Positions 18,933 to 27,720 of a stretch of DNA of 64,000 nt are shown here, piece by piece. The DNA is from Calothrix sp. NIES-3974 (GTDB lineage: Bacteria; Cyanobacteriota; Cyanobacteriia; Cyanobacteriales; Nostocaceae), in the NCBI RefSeq assembly GCF_002368395.1, contig NZ_AP018254.1, forward strand, positions 2,418,001 through 2,482,000, written 5' to 3'. The position numbers were made by a program, and so were the translations under genes. Numbering within the stretch: position 1 is the first letter of the stretch; the number at the start of each line of letters is the position of its first letter. Below the pieces are notes generated by a model. That model searched no databases and was not told the DNA's origin. It worked only from the letters and a program-made list of their open reading frames with translations.

Positions 18933-19199
18933 ATGAAAGCAATTGAAGTCACTGGTAGCATTGATGCTCAGGGTAATTTAATTTTAGACCAACCCCTCGA
19001 CACTGATATACACCCTACCCGTGTTCGGGTGATTGTCCTATTTAACGAAAAAAGCCAAGAAGAACAAGAACTGGAAGATGACCCAGATGATACCCCTGTC
19101 CCAAAAATAAAAGCCAGTTTGAAAAGAGCATGGGAACAAGCTAAAGCAGGACAACGTATACCCCTATCTGAAATGTGGGATGGTATAGATGTCGAATAA
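18933..19199 (+). CDS. Antitoxin of a type II toxin-antitoxin pair
   Basis: An 88-residue acidic protein. The N-terminus (MKAIEVTGSIDAQGNLILDQPL) resembles the short AbrB/DUF-type antitoxin domain common in cyanobacteria, and the rest is a charged, probably disordered toxin-binding tail (EEQELEDDPDD, then KIKASLKRAWEQA). Its end overlaps the next start by 11 bases, the usual pair layout. CTCCCTACTCCC repeats lie just upstream. The partner toxin is broken, so this antitoxin is probably an orphan. Confidence 0.72.
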   Translation: MKAIEVTGSIDAQGNLILDQPLDTDIHPTRVRVIVLFNEKSQEEQELEDDPDDTPVPKIKASLKRAWEQAKAGQRIPLSEMWDGIDVE

Positions 19200-19561
19200 T
19201 TCTCCACTTGTATCGATTGATTTAACCCCTGAATATAAGAAAGATTTACGCGACCTTTCTAAAAGATACCACAATATTCGCCTGGATACCCAAGAAACTC
19301 TGGAGCAAATATCTGGAGCAAATACAAGCTGGGAACTTCATTGGTAGCAGAATTGCTGGACTCGGGGAGGAGTACTTTGTTTACAAAGTCCGTGTCCGTA
19401 ACTCTAATATCCAGAAGGGGAAAAGTGGTGGTTATCGGTTAATTTATCAAGTCGAATCACCAACTAGTGTTTTACTTTTAACCATCTACTCCAAATCTGA
19501 CCGGGAAGATATAACTAGCAATGAAATTTGCGATATTATCGTTGGTTCTGATACTGAGTAG
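19189..19561 (+). pseudogene. RelE/ParE-type toxin broken by a 13-bp tandem duplication
   Basis: The frame starts at 19189 (MSNNSPLVSIDLTPEYKKDL) and ends early at about 19350. The 13-bp unit TCTGGAGCAAATA occurs twice in direct succession (19299-19311 and 19312-19324). Removing one copy restores a single frame of about 119 residues to the stop at 19561, running LEQIQAGNFIGSRI, then YFVYKVRVRN, GGYRLIYQV and LLLTIYSKSDRED, a normal RelE/HigB-type mRNA interferase C-terminus. So the toxin was lost by slippage or a duplication event, while the antitoxin remained intact. Confidence 0.8.
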
Positions 19562-19568
19562 TCCAAAT

Positions 19569-19965
19569 GTACTAGCTAGTACAGGTTGGCTGAAATAAAC
19601 CGAGTATTAAGTTAGTCACAACTTTTATCTAGTGACTATGCTCTGCGTGGTCACTCAGTCAGCGAGGGCTACTGCCTTCATTCACGAGGTAGGAGCTTTG
19701 TAGATTCCGCATCTACGCAGAGCATGGGTACGAGGGAAAAGTTAGGCGTATTTACGCCGCGTGGTACTAGTTCGGGTTGGCGGAAATATCCAGACGATTT
19801 ATCTGGTGACTATGCTCTGCGTGGTCACCCAGTAAATGAGGGCTACCGCTTTCGTTTACGAGGCTGGAGCCTCGCAGATTCTGCTCCCACGCGGAGCATG
19901 GGAGCTAGGGAAATGGTAGGCGTATTTCCGCCGACTTGTACTAGATTCACATCTTACACCATGTA
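19569..19965. repeat. Tandem pair of 174-bp imperfect repeats
   Basis: Two copies of a GC-rich unit follow one another with a period of 174 bases: TGACTATGCTCTGCGTGGTCAC begins at 19633 and again at 19807 (only part quoted as key bases). Each copy has a GAGGGCTAC block, a CACGAGG/ACGAGG block and CAGAGCATGGG or GGAGCATGGG, and can fold through the GCTCTGCGT/ACGCAGAGC arms. A related fragment occurs near 31895-31975. An 80-codon frame inside (19724-19966) is a repeat translation. Confidence 0.7.
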
Positions 19966-20494
19966 GGAGTTGAGAACAAATTTAACTCAGTGTCAAAAAT
20001 GGGATAAAAGCTTTGCCATGCAAGGCTAATAAAATTTGCAAATCAGTCTCCTATCTTATTTGGACGCAACTAAACAAGAAAATAGCTCATTTGCACTCCC
20101 CACTCCCTATCTTTAAGCGAGGAGCTAAACAGCTTTTTTCCACACCCCTGGTAAAAACGATTAAAAATAAGTTAAATTTAATTAAGATTATTGCTGATCT
20201 CATAACTATATTGTAGGGCTAGTTCTGGCGTTGCAATGGTTAATGATAAGCGTCAAGTTAAACAAAACGCATTTATAAACGTAAATTTGACTGCTTCCTA
20301 GGGAGAACATAATTACGGATGATGTAAAGTTTTGTAAACTGAAGATGAGTATGGAGGGGTAGTTAACCCAGAATTCTGGGCTTCCTAACGTCCATATCTC
20401 GTCGGGGGTAAGGCTTTCACCTTCCGTCATTTGTGGTTTATCGTTAAGTAGGGTTCGGCAGATTTGTTGTATTGGTACCGAGAGGCAAATTAAG
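19966..20494. other. Upstream region of ftsH
   Basis: No gene is supported. A perfect 14-base palindrome CCCAGAATTCTGGG (20367-20380) lies about 115 bases before the ftsH start and could be in the leader RNA. The short frames on both strands look like chance. Confidence 0.45.
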
Positions 20495-22381
20495 ATGAAA
20501 TTCTCCTGGAGAGTCCTTGTACTCTGGACATTGCCTGCATTGGTAATTGGTTTTTTCTTTTGGCAAGGAGCGTTTGCCACGGCTCCTGCGGATATGGGCA
20601 AAAATGCTGCTAGTACCCGCATGACCTTTGGTCGCTTTTTGGAATACCTGGATGCAGGACGGGTCAAGCAAGTTGATTTTTATGAAGGTGGACGGACGGC
20701 GATTGTGGAAGCTGTCGATCCCGCTTTAGACGACCGTTTGCAGCGTGTCCGGGTGGATTTACCCGCGAGTGCGCCGGAATTAATTACCAAGTTGAAAGAT
20801 AAGGGTGTTAATTTTGATGCTCACCCAGCTCGTAATGATGGGGCTATTTGGGGATTACTGGGTAATTTAATTTTTCCGGTGTTGTTGATTACCGGATTGT
20901 TCTTTTTATTCCGTCGTTCTAGCAATTTACCAGGTGGTCCAGGACAGGCGATGAACTTTGGTAAATCTCGCGCTCGTTTCCAAATGGAAGCAAAAACGGG
21001 TGTAAAATTTGACGACGTGGCGGGAATTGAGGAAGCCAAGGAAGAACTCCAAGAAGTAGTGACTTTCTTGAAGCAACCGGAACGGTTTACAGCTGTAGGT
21101 GCGCGGATTCCCAAGGGAGTTTTATTGGTCGGACCTCCGGGGACTGGTAAGACATTATTAGCAAAAGCGATCGCAGGGGAAGCGGGTGTACCGTTTTTCA
21201 GTATCTCTGGGTCGGAATTTGTGGAAATGTTCGTGGGTGTTGGTGCTTCCCGTGTCCGCGATTTGTTTAAAAAAGCTAAGGATAATGCTCCCTGTATCAT
21301 TTTTATCGATGAGATTGACGCGGTAGGTCGTCAACGGGGTGCGGGTATCGGTGGTGGTAACGATGAGCGGGAACAGACCCTGAACCAGTTGTTGACGGAA
21401 ATGGATGGGTTTGAAGGCAATACGGGAATTATTATTATTGCTGCGACCAACCGTCCTGATGTTTTAGATGCAGCTTTATTGCGTCCGGGTCGGTTCGACC
21501 GTCAGGTGATTGTGGATGCACCGGATATTAAGGGAAGATTGGAAATTCTTTCCGTCCATGCTCGTAACAAGAAACTGGATCCGAGTGTGTCCCTAGAAGC
21601 GATCGCACGACGTACTCCTGGGTTTACCGGTGCAGATTTAGCCAATTTGCTCAACGAAGCAGCAATTTTAACTGCACGTCGTCGCAAAGAAGCGATTACC
21701 CTCTTAGAAATTGACGATGCAGTCGATCGGGTTGTTGCGGGGATGGAGGGAACACCTCTGATTGATGGTAAGAGTAAGCGGTTAATTGCTTACCACGAAG
21801 TTGGTCATGCTTTGGTTGGGACTTTACTCAAAGACCACGACCCGGTACAAAAAGTTACTTTGGTTCCACGGGGACAAGCCCAGGGTTTAACCTGGTTTAC
21901 ACCGAGTGAAGACCAAGGATTAATTACCCGCGCGCAACTCAGAGCAAGAATTGCTGGTGCTTTGGGTGGACGAGCAGCAGAGGAAGTGATTTTCGGTCGA
22001 GAGGAAGTCACTACGGGTGCTGGAAATGACTTGCAACAGGTCAGTAGTATGGCTCGACAAATGGTGACTAGATTTGGGATGTCCGATTTAGGTCCGGTAT
22101 CTTTGGAAAGTCAGACTGGGGAGGTATTTTTAGGACGGGATTGGATGAACCGTTCTGATTATTCTGAAGCGATCGCATCGCGAATTGATACCCAGGTGCG
22201 TCAAATTGTCGAGGATTGCTACGAAACAGCGAAGAAAATTATTCGGGAACACCGAACAGTTGCGGATCGCTTGGTTGATTTATTGATTGAAAAAGAAACA
22301 ATTGACGGTGACGAATTCCGACGCATTGTTTCTGAGTACGCTGAGGTTCCAGATAAACAACAGTTCGTACCCCAACTGTAA
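20495..22381 (+). CDS. ftsH: ATP-dependent zinc metalloprotease FtsH (FtsH2 type)
   Basis: A 628-residue protease. An N-terminal membrane segment (5-25) is followed by a lumenal domain, a second membrane segment near 115-137, the AAA domain with GPPGTGKT at 213-220 and the DEID Walker B, and the zinc site HEVGH at 434-438. The N-terminus (MKFSWR, then FFFWQG, then [16 protein letters not shown]) and the C-terminus match Synechocystis FtsH2 (Slr0228), which forms heterohexamers with FtsH3 and removes damaged D1 during photosystem II repair. A GAGAGG site precedes the start. It is a single gene with its own terminator. Confidence 0.95.
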   Translation: MKFSWRVLVLWTLPALVIGFFFWQGAFATAPADMGKNAASTRMTFGRFLEYLDAGRVKQVDFYEGGRTAIVEAVDPALDDRLQRVRVDLPASAPELITKLKDKGVNFDAHPARNDGAIWGLLGNLIFPVLLITGLFFLFRRSSNLPGGPGQAMNFGKSRARFQMEAKTGVKFDDVAGIEEAKEELQEVVTFLKQPERFTAVGARIPKGVLLVGPPGTGKTLLAKAIAGEAGVPFFSISGSEFVEMFVGVGASRVRDLFKKAKDNAPCIIFIDEIDAVGRQRGAGIGGGNDEREQTLNQLLTEMDGFEGNTGIIIIAATNRPDVLDAALLRPGRFDRQVIVDAPDIKGRLEILSVHARNKKLDPSVSLEAIARRTPGFTGADLANLLNEAAILTARRRKEAITLLEIDDAVDRVVAGMEGTPLIDGKSKRLIAYHEVGHALVGTLLKDHDPVQKVTLVPRGQAQGLTWFTPSEDQGLITRAQLRARIAGALGGRAAEEVIFGREEVTTGAGNDLQQVSSMARQMVTRFGMSDLGPVSLESQTGEVFLGRDWMNRSDYSEAIASRIDTQVRQIVEDCYETAKKIIREHRTVADRLVDLLIEKETIDGDEFRRIVSEYAEVPDKQQFVPQL

Positions 22382-22421
22382 AGTCACTTCATAGTCATTA
22401 GTAGTAATTAATTGATTTTTC

Positions 22422-22460
22422 AACCACTATGTTTCCCCGACAAGGAACATGGTGGTTTTT
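22422..22460 (+). terminator. Rho-independent terminator of ftsH
   Basis: A 12-bp stem AACCACTATGTT / AACATGGTGGTT (one G-T pair) with an 11-base loop, running into TTTTTATT. It lies 41 bases after the ftsH stop. Confidence 0.8.
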
Positions 22461-22474
22461 ATTATCAATTCTGA

Positions 22475-22759
22475 ATGTGTTGCAAATATTTTGGGTATCG
22501 GTGTAAAAAAAATTGGGGTATATTATCCTTAGAAATTTTTGTTGCCCATTCCATCGCTTCTTCTGTTTTTCGCAATCTTTTAGCAAAGCTCTTACAAATT
22601 CATCATCCCACTATTCACCTAATTATCGGTACACTAGTCGGTATTTATATCCCCATTTACTTGGATCAATGGTGTCGCAAGATAGGATTTCCCTACCTAT
22701 TTACATTACGCGATTTTACATTACGCGATCGCCGAGCTTCTGCATCGGTAATTAGTTGA
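22475..22759 (+). pseudogene. Possible remnant of an acyltransferase-3 C-terminus
   Basis: In one frame, residues about 25-78 of the translation (HSIASSVFRNLL, then LIIGTLVGIYIPIYLD and IGFPYLFTL) resemble the last helix and end of acyltransferase-3 membrane proteins. The N-terminal 300 or more residues of such a protein are absent, and the ATG used has no ribosome-binding site. I read it as a degraded leftover. The match is from memory and could be chance. Confidence 0.3.
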
Positions 22760-23538
22760 TATTCATCGCTTTCACTCATCATCCGCTTTGGAGGACGCTG
22801 TTGCGGACAGTTCCTCCGATTCAGAGTCAACGGATTAACCAATCATTGATCAATTAATGGTTGCATTCATCGAAAATGATAATCTATCTATGGTTGCAAT
22901 TCCCCTTCAAAAGCACTCAAAATAAGTAGGGTTTGCGGAAAAATTCTTTTTGTAAGGGTAGGGAGCAGGGAGAGACGCGACATATCGCGTCTATACAGGG
23001 AATAGTTTTAACCCTAGGGATTCCACTTTTTACAAGACCCAAAAAATTACAAATGCCAGGTTTTTCAGCCGAATAACCTATCTGGAAAGCACTTTTGGCG
23101 ACTAAAACCCCCTTAATTCCTTACAAAACATAGAGATGCGATATATCGCGTCTTTACTATTTTTCAGCAAGCCCTAAGTAAGTCGGTTTAAGTCATTATC
23201 ACTTGTTTATAGTTGTGCTACTCTAGGTAGCTTGCTTTCCACTTTGCGGATGGACACTCTTACTATAGCGCTCCTTGTGCAACTACTAGTCAAATAAGGA
23301 AACCCAACTGCTTTAATTATGCGTACTCGCTCTAGAACTTTTTTGGGCGTAGTACAATTCGAGGCTAGAGTTGTAGAAATCAAATTCTAATAACCTACTC
23401 GTGATTAATCCAGGTTACGCACTCATAACGTAGAGATGTACTGCACTGGTAGTGTAATGTGCGCTCGATCTACTACGCTTCTGGTGCAATCAAATCAATA
23501 AATTCATACTCCGTAGGTGCGTAATTCCTGGACAAAAC
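22760..23538. other. Intergenic stretch with palindromic repeats
   Basis: It contains two palindromes of the TAGAGACG type with a CGATATATCG-like core (22971-22994 and 23131-23156). Nothing else is convincing: no coding frame, RNA gene or strong terminator. Confidence 0.5.
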
Positions 23539-23760
23539 CTATTCTTCCTCATCCCATGCTTCCACCGACAGCAACTCGCTGATGGGGTCTTGCATAGAAA
23601 ATCCAAATTCTAACAATTCTTGTTTCCAAAATTGCCAATCATCTCCAAATAGCAATGCTATCTTCCAAATACTATCGGTTGGTTGGATAATTTTAGAGTC
23701 TACAAGCGATTGCACATTCCTTTGCAACTTCACCATTGGGTGAATTACTTGTTGAGCCAT
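23539..23760 (-). CDS. Small conserved cyanobacterial protein (DUF4327-like)
   Basis: A 73-residue protein starting MAQQVIHPMVKLQRNVQSLV, with SIWKIALLFGDDWQFWKQELLEFGFSM in the centre (only key parts quoted) and an acidic end AWDEEE. The pattern fits a small cyanobacteria-only family that I believe is DUF4327. No signal peptide, no membrane segment. The function is unknown; it is a single gene. Confidence 0.75.
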   Translation of the reverse strand: MAQQVIHPMVKLQRNVQSLVDSKIIQPTDSIWKIALLFGDDWQFWKQELLEFGFSMQDPISELLSVEAWDEEE

Positions 23761-24251
23761 AACCTCAATATAATTTGATTTGTGTTCGTAAATACTTAGT
23801 GCAAAACTGCTTCCCCTTTAAGACATTTGACCTGACATGGAGTGTCTGACTTTTGGCAAAAATGCAGCTGCTTACATTAAATATATCAGATCAAGCTTCC
23901 TTGGAGGACAAATTCTTTCGGGTTTGTACGGTCATCCCTACCAATACCAGCGATTTTGTCTGTCAGCCAGATTTTCTCAGACAGAATTTATGTTCACCCT
24001 ATTCCCGGTTTTCCTGGCTAGACCATCCACTGGAGCTTTTTATCATTATCTGGAGGTGCATTTTAATTATCATAGTACTCTCGACCATGATTGATGCAAA
24101 ACTATAGATAATTAATCAAAAGCCTGCGTAGGATGCATATTACTTGCAGTTTATTGCTATCTAGCATATCGCAAACTTTTCCGATTGCAACATTTTCCCA
24201 GTAAAATTAATAAAAATTTAAGATTTGCGAGAAAAGTGGATCACAGAGTCA
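23761..24251. other. Intergenic stretch, no supported gene
   Basis: Two overlapping plus-strand frames of about 85 codons (23837-24094 and 23853-24107) lack family features and ribosome-binding sites. The stretch probably carries the divergent promoters of the DUF4327-like gene and cobK. Confidence 0.45.
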
Positions 24252-24995
24252 ATGCGAGTTCTGATTTTAGGGGGTACAACGGAAGCGGTGGAGTTAGGGG
24301 AACTGGTCAGTCAACTTGACCAGGTAGAGGTGTTTGTATCCTTAGCAGGAAGGACAAAAAACCCGAAAATTAGCAATTTAAATACCCGCATTGGTGGGTT
24401 TGGGGGAATTGGGGGACTGAGGAATTATTTACAGCAGATGCAGATCGAAGCAGTAATTGATGCAACCCATCCCTTTGCAGCTCAGATATCGACTCATGTA
24501 GCGATCGCAGCACAACAATGTCACATACCCCATTTAATCCTTGTGCGACCAGCTTGGGAAAAACAACCAGGAGATAATTGGATTGAGGTGGAAAGCATAG
24601 AGCAAGCAGCAGAAATCCTGGGAAATGTTGGTCAGCGAGTCTTTTTAACAATTGGGAGACAGGAAATTAGCACCTTTGCTGGGTTAGAGAAAATTTGGTT
24701 TTTGATGCGAATGATTGACCCACCAACGGGTGGGGAGATTCCAAGGGGAGAAATTATTTTGGACAGAGGACCTTTTACTTGGGAACGCGATCGCGATTTA
24801 CTTTTGACCCATGATATCGATCACATTGTGAGTAAGAACAGTGGTGGAGACGCAACCTACGGAAAAATCATCGCTGCAAGGGAGTTAAATATTCCCGTCA
24901 TCATGGTGAAACGTCCACCAGTTCCCGAATCCGTTCAAGTTGCAACGGTAGGAAGTGCGGTTAATTGGTTAATTGATTTGATAAGTCAAAGGTAA
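24252..24995 (+). CDS. cobK: Precorrin-6A reductase
   Basis: About 247 residues from the ATG at 24252 (MRVLILGGTTEAVELG); the TTG nine codons upstream is less likely. The start is the NAD(P)-binding pattern of CobK/CbiJ, followed by IDATHPFAAQIS, HLILVRPAW, VFLTIGRQE, DRGPFTWERD and the conserved SKNSGGDATYGKI. The enzyme reduces the corrin macrocycle of (cobalt-)precorrin-6A during cobalamin synthesis. No other cob gene is near, as is common in cyanobacteria. No cobalamin riboswitch is visible upstream. Confidence 0.92.
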   Translation: MRVLILGGTTEAVELGELVSQLDQVEVFVSLAGRTKNPKISNLNTRIGGFGGIGGLRNYLQQMQIEAVIDATHPFAAQISTHVAIAAQQCHIPHLILVRPAWEKQPGDNWIEVESIEQAAEILGNVGQRVFLTIGRQEISTFAGLEKIWFLMRMIDPPTGGEIPRGEIILDRGPFTWERDRDLLLTHDIDHIVSKNSGGDATYGKIIAARELNIPVIMVKRPPVPESVQVATVGSAVNWLIDLISQR

Positions 24996-25312
24996 TATTG
25001 TGCAATTGAATCTACCCTCAGACATAATTGGCAAGCTGCAAACTTCCGACATCCGTCTCTTGAAGAAAACCCCACATAGATGAGAACCTATACGTATAAG
25101 CATTTTCTATGTTTAACATCAGACTTAAGTAGCACAGATGTAAGCGATCGCACTCTTTGTTAAACTTAGGGCTGATGATAATTTCAAAATTTCTTGGATC
25201 GGCAGAACTTTTATATTAATAATTTGACTGCCATTTTTGAGGTAAATTTTAGATAAGATTTTCAGCCAAGTCCCCAGCAAAAATGACTTGTCTTGAAAAG
25301 GAAAAACCCACA
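24996..25312. other. Intergenic stretch, no gene seen
   Basis: AT-rich DNA with no convincing frame, hairpin or repeat family member. Confidence 0.45.
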
Positions 25313-25714
25313 ATGCTCAATCAATTAACCGTTGGACAGGTTGAACGTGAAATCACCAATCAAGTACGCTCCTTTTACGCATCCGGATTAGGAATTCGTT
25401 GTGGACAAATAATTTGCCATTTTTTTGACACAAAGTTAGTGATTACAATCGAAAAAGTGCTTTCTCCCCTAGAAAAGTTTTTCCTGAGTCAAGGGGAGAC
25501 ACTATTTGCTGAGGAAACACGTCTTCGACTCGATCGGATGATTAAATCAGCAATTAAAGACATGATTGAAGATATATTGGGTCAGACCGTCATCGATGTC
25601 ATCATTTCCAGCACCTTGACAATAGAAGTCACATCAATTACGGTCATCCTCCAAGAAATTCCTGCTGTCAGGAATCCAGAAGCAATTCCTAAATTTAGAA
25701 TTCAGGAAAATTGA
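25313..25714 (+). CDS. DUF2294 protein
   Basis: About 133 residues from the ATG at 25313, which has AAAAGG upstream; a start at 25283 would add ten residues. Traits of DUF2294: LTVGQVEREITNQVRSFYASGLGIR (key part only), then VITIEKVLSPLEKFFLSQGE and a C-terminal VDVIISSTLTIEVTSITVIL. The family is common in cyanobacteria and some Firmicutes (Na-translocation-related neighbours in some genomes). Function unknown; a cytosolic single gene. Confidence 0.85.
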   Translation: MLNQLTVGQVEREITNQVRSFYASGLGIRCGQIICHFFDTKLVITIEKVLSPLEKFFLSQGETLFAEETRLRLDRMIKSAIKDMIEDILGQTVIDVIISSTLTIEVTSITVILQEIPAVRNPEAIPKFRIQEN

Positions 25715-25963
25715 CTGTCACCGTGAATATACCGCAGTCCGAGCGGAATTCGTGAAATCTTACATGTAGGGTTGTTGACGGTTAACAGTCACCAGTCATC
25801 AGTCAACAGCACACTATTTTTCACTACTTAAGTCGGATTGCTATAGGAATCATATGTGATTTGATTGAAGACGGTCAATAGGCTCAAACTGTATATTTGT
25901 AGTTATTCACTACTCCCGACTCCCTACTTCCCACTCCCAAAATAAAGATACAAAAGCAACTTT
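25715..25963. repeat. Repeats between convergent genes
   Basis: Holds a CTTACATGTAGGGTTGTTGAC-type repeat (about 25755-25776) followed by the GTTAACAGTCACCAGTCATCAGTCAAC tract (key bases only), related to the GTTGACTGTTAAC repeats near 37120 and 45057, and ACTCCCGACTCCC low-complexity DNA at 25912-25940. Confidence 0.5.
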
Positions 25964-26341
25964 TCAAACAACCCCCAACAATTTGTAAATAATTTCTGCT
26001 AAATCGTCCCAAATAAATGGCTTCCTCACGATTGCATCAACCCCCATTTGCAGCTGAGGTGATGTTCCCAAAAGAGATGATTCCGGTACAAACAAAATAA
26101 TTGGTATATCTTTAGTACGGTAATCATTTTTGAGGATATTAATCACCGTCATCGCACTTAAATCAGATAGCAGATAATCCAAAATAATTAAATCAGGGGG
26201 AGATGATTGGGCTGAAATCAACAAAAGTAAACCCTTGGAAAAATACAGGCATTCAAAACCCAAATTTTTTAATTTTGACGAAATAAAATTTAAGTTATCT
26301 ACATCATTATCCGCAATAATTATATGTTTTTTTGTCCCCAT
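25964..26341 (-). CDS. Single-domain response regulator
   Basis: About 125 residues from the ATG at 26341, a stand-alone CheY-like receiver. Acidic residues in IIIADNDVDN, the phospho-acceptor Asp in LIILDYLLSD, and the conserved Lys in VRKPF are all present. There is no output domain, so it acts by protein contact with a kinase or another effector. No kinase gene is adjacent, and the pairing with the kinase at 6221-7999 would be speculation. Confidence 0.88.
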   Translation of the reverse strand: MGTKKHIIIADNDVDNLNFISSKLKNLGFECLYFSKGLLLLISAQSSPPDLIILDYLLSDLSAMTVINILKNDYRTKDIPIILFVPESSLLGTSPQLQMGVDAIVRKPFIWDDLAEIIYKLLGVV

Positions 26342-26782
26342 GCCAAAAACAAGCCTCATTTTCCTTCTTTTCCCAAAATACGAGGCTTTGTTTTAGCGGT
26401 GGACAACGGCTGAAAAACATAAGGCTCTAGAGAAATACATTATAGTCACTACCTATAACTATATCATCAAGCGAGTAGCATTGTATTTGCTGTATATATT
26501 CTTTACCATCCCACATGTAAATGATTCAAGCAAGTACAGCAACACTTGCATAGTGAATTTTTAGGGTATAATTATTAAAGCTTTTAATAGTATATATACT
26601 TAAACAAAATAGGAGACTGGCATTGGAACCGGGAAAAAATATTTGCGTCCATTAAAGAATAAAAAATAATGCCAGAATAATTGTCAGGATGAGGTGAAGT
26701 CGATTTTTCGGAAAAATAGTTGCATTTTATACTGATTTCCCTGAATGCAATCCCATCATCATCACTACAACTAACTTAACCT
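26342..26782. other. Intergenic stretch, divergent promoters expected
   Basis: AT-rich region between divergent genes with several TATA-like stretches, for example TATAATTATTAAAG near 26567-26580. No box can be assigned with confidence and no coding frame is present. Confidence 0.45.
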
Positions 26783-27397
26783 ATGCAGAAAAAAGTATCG
26801 AACTCTCGCACTAGTATCTATCGTTGGATATTTGGTATTAGTACAATTATTACCACGATGCAACCCCTGAATTCTCAGGTAGTTCAAGCCTCTGAAGTTG
26901 CTGCATTGAAACCATCTGATGCACCCTTAGAATTAGAATTACTGACAAATCCCGGCAATAAAGTTGTGACAGCTAATACCATTAACCAGGCGAAAATTAC
27001 GGTACCGAGTTTGTGGTGGTCAAAGGAAAAATATGGAAACAAACTATTAGCTAATTGGATAGCCTATCCAGGGAATCAAAATCAAGCGGGTAGAATAGAT
27101 GTAATTGTCAATCAACAGGTCTGGAGCATATTAGATTACCTAGAACGCTACAACTTTATCAATCAGCTAGGAACAATTGCTCGTAATTCCTGTAGTCAAG
27201 AAGCTACAGATTCTGCCTTGGGTGAAAATAAAATATGTAACCAGGGATATAACCTACGGGTGTTTAACTATCAACAGGATTTTTTAGGTGCATATACCTG
27301 TGATTTTAGCAGTCCAGCCAATACCCGATGCGGTATTGATATGCGTGGTGGGAATCGCTTGAAATTTAATCCGAATCAGGTTTCTTTGTATCGATAG
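26783..27397 (+). CDS. Secreted four-cysteine cyanobacterial protein
   Basis: A 204-residue protein with a signal-type N-terminus (basic start, IYRWIFGISTIITTM core, cleavage near residue 37). The mature part has VPSLWWSKEKYG, then four Cys in NSCSQE, NKICNQGY, YTCDFSS and TRCGIDM, likely two disulfides. The pattern of a Trp-rich strand region and a C-terminal RGGNRLKFNPNQVSLY is familiar from uncharacterised cyanobacterial exported proteins. It is probably periplasmic. No function is proposed. Confidence 0.75.
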   Translation: MQKKVSNSRTSIYRWIFGISTIITTMQPLNSQVVQASEVAALKPSDAPLELELLTNPGNKVVTANTINQAKITVPSLWWSKEKYGNKLLANWIAYPGNQNQAGRIDVIVNQQVWSILDYLERYNFINQLGTIARNSCSQEATDSALGENKICNQGYNLRVFNYQQDFLGAYTCDFSSPANTRCGIDMRGGNRLKFNPNQVSLYR

Positions 27398-27720
27398 GGT
27401 TGAATATTCCCAAATTGTTCACATATTCAATTATATTTAATTGCATCTACCTACTTATGAGACGTAGCATTGCTACATCTTTACAAGGTTCATCTGTTGC
27501 ATTCTGATTTCAAGGTTTACGTTGTCCTTGCATAAGTCGTGAGAGGATGTTTCAAAAATCATTTTTATTACTTGAATTATCGTTTTTGGGAATGGGAAGA
27601 GACGCGACATGTCGCGTCTGTACTCTCGAAGGGAAAATCAGCTTTATGACCCCATCTCCAGAGTCAGGACGATAGTCAAAATAGTGATAATTAATACTTG
27701 ACAGACATCCTCTGAGAAAA
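27398..27720. other. Intergenic stretch with palindromes
   Basis: Between convergent genes. It has a GAGACGTAGCATTGCTACATC palindrome (key bases; about 27459-27480) and a GAGACGCGACATGTCGCGTCTGT one (about 27598-27622), both of the TAGAGACG type. No clear terminator. Confidence 0.5.

Noticed and set aside
23837-24107. Two overlapping plus-strand frames of about 85 codons
   Set aside because: Overlap in different frames, no start signals, no recognisable domain.
24100-24251. Possible cobalamin riboswitch before cobK
   Set aside because: No riboswitch core such as the conserved B12-box pattern can be seen in this AT-rich stretch.
6221-26341. Pairing of the orphan kinase (6221-7999) with the orphan response regulator (25964-26341)
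   Set aside because: They are 18 kb apart with no sequence sign of a partnership; proximity in the window is not evidence.
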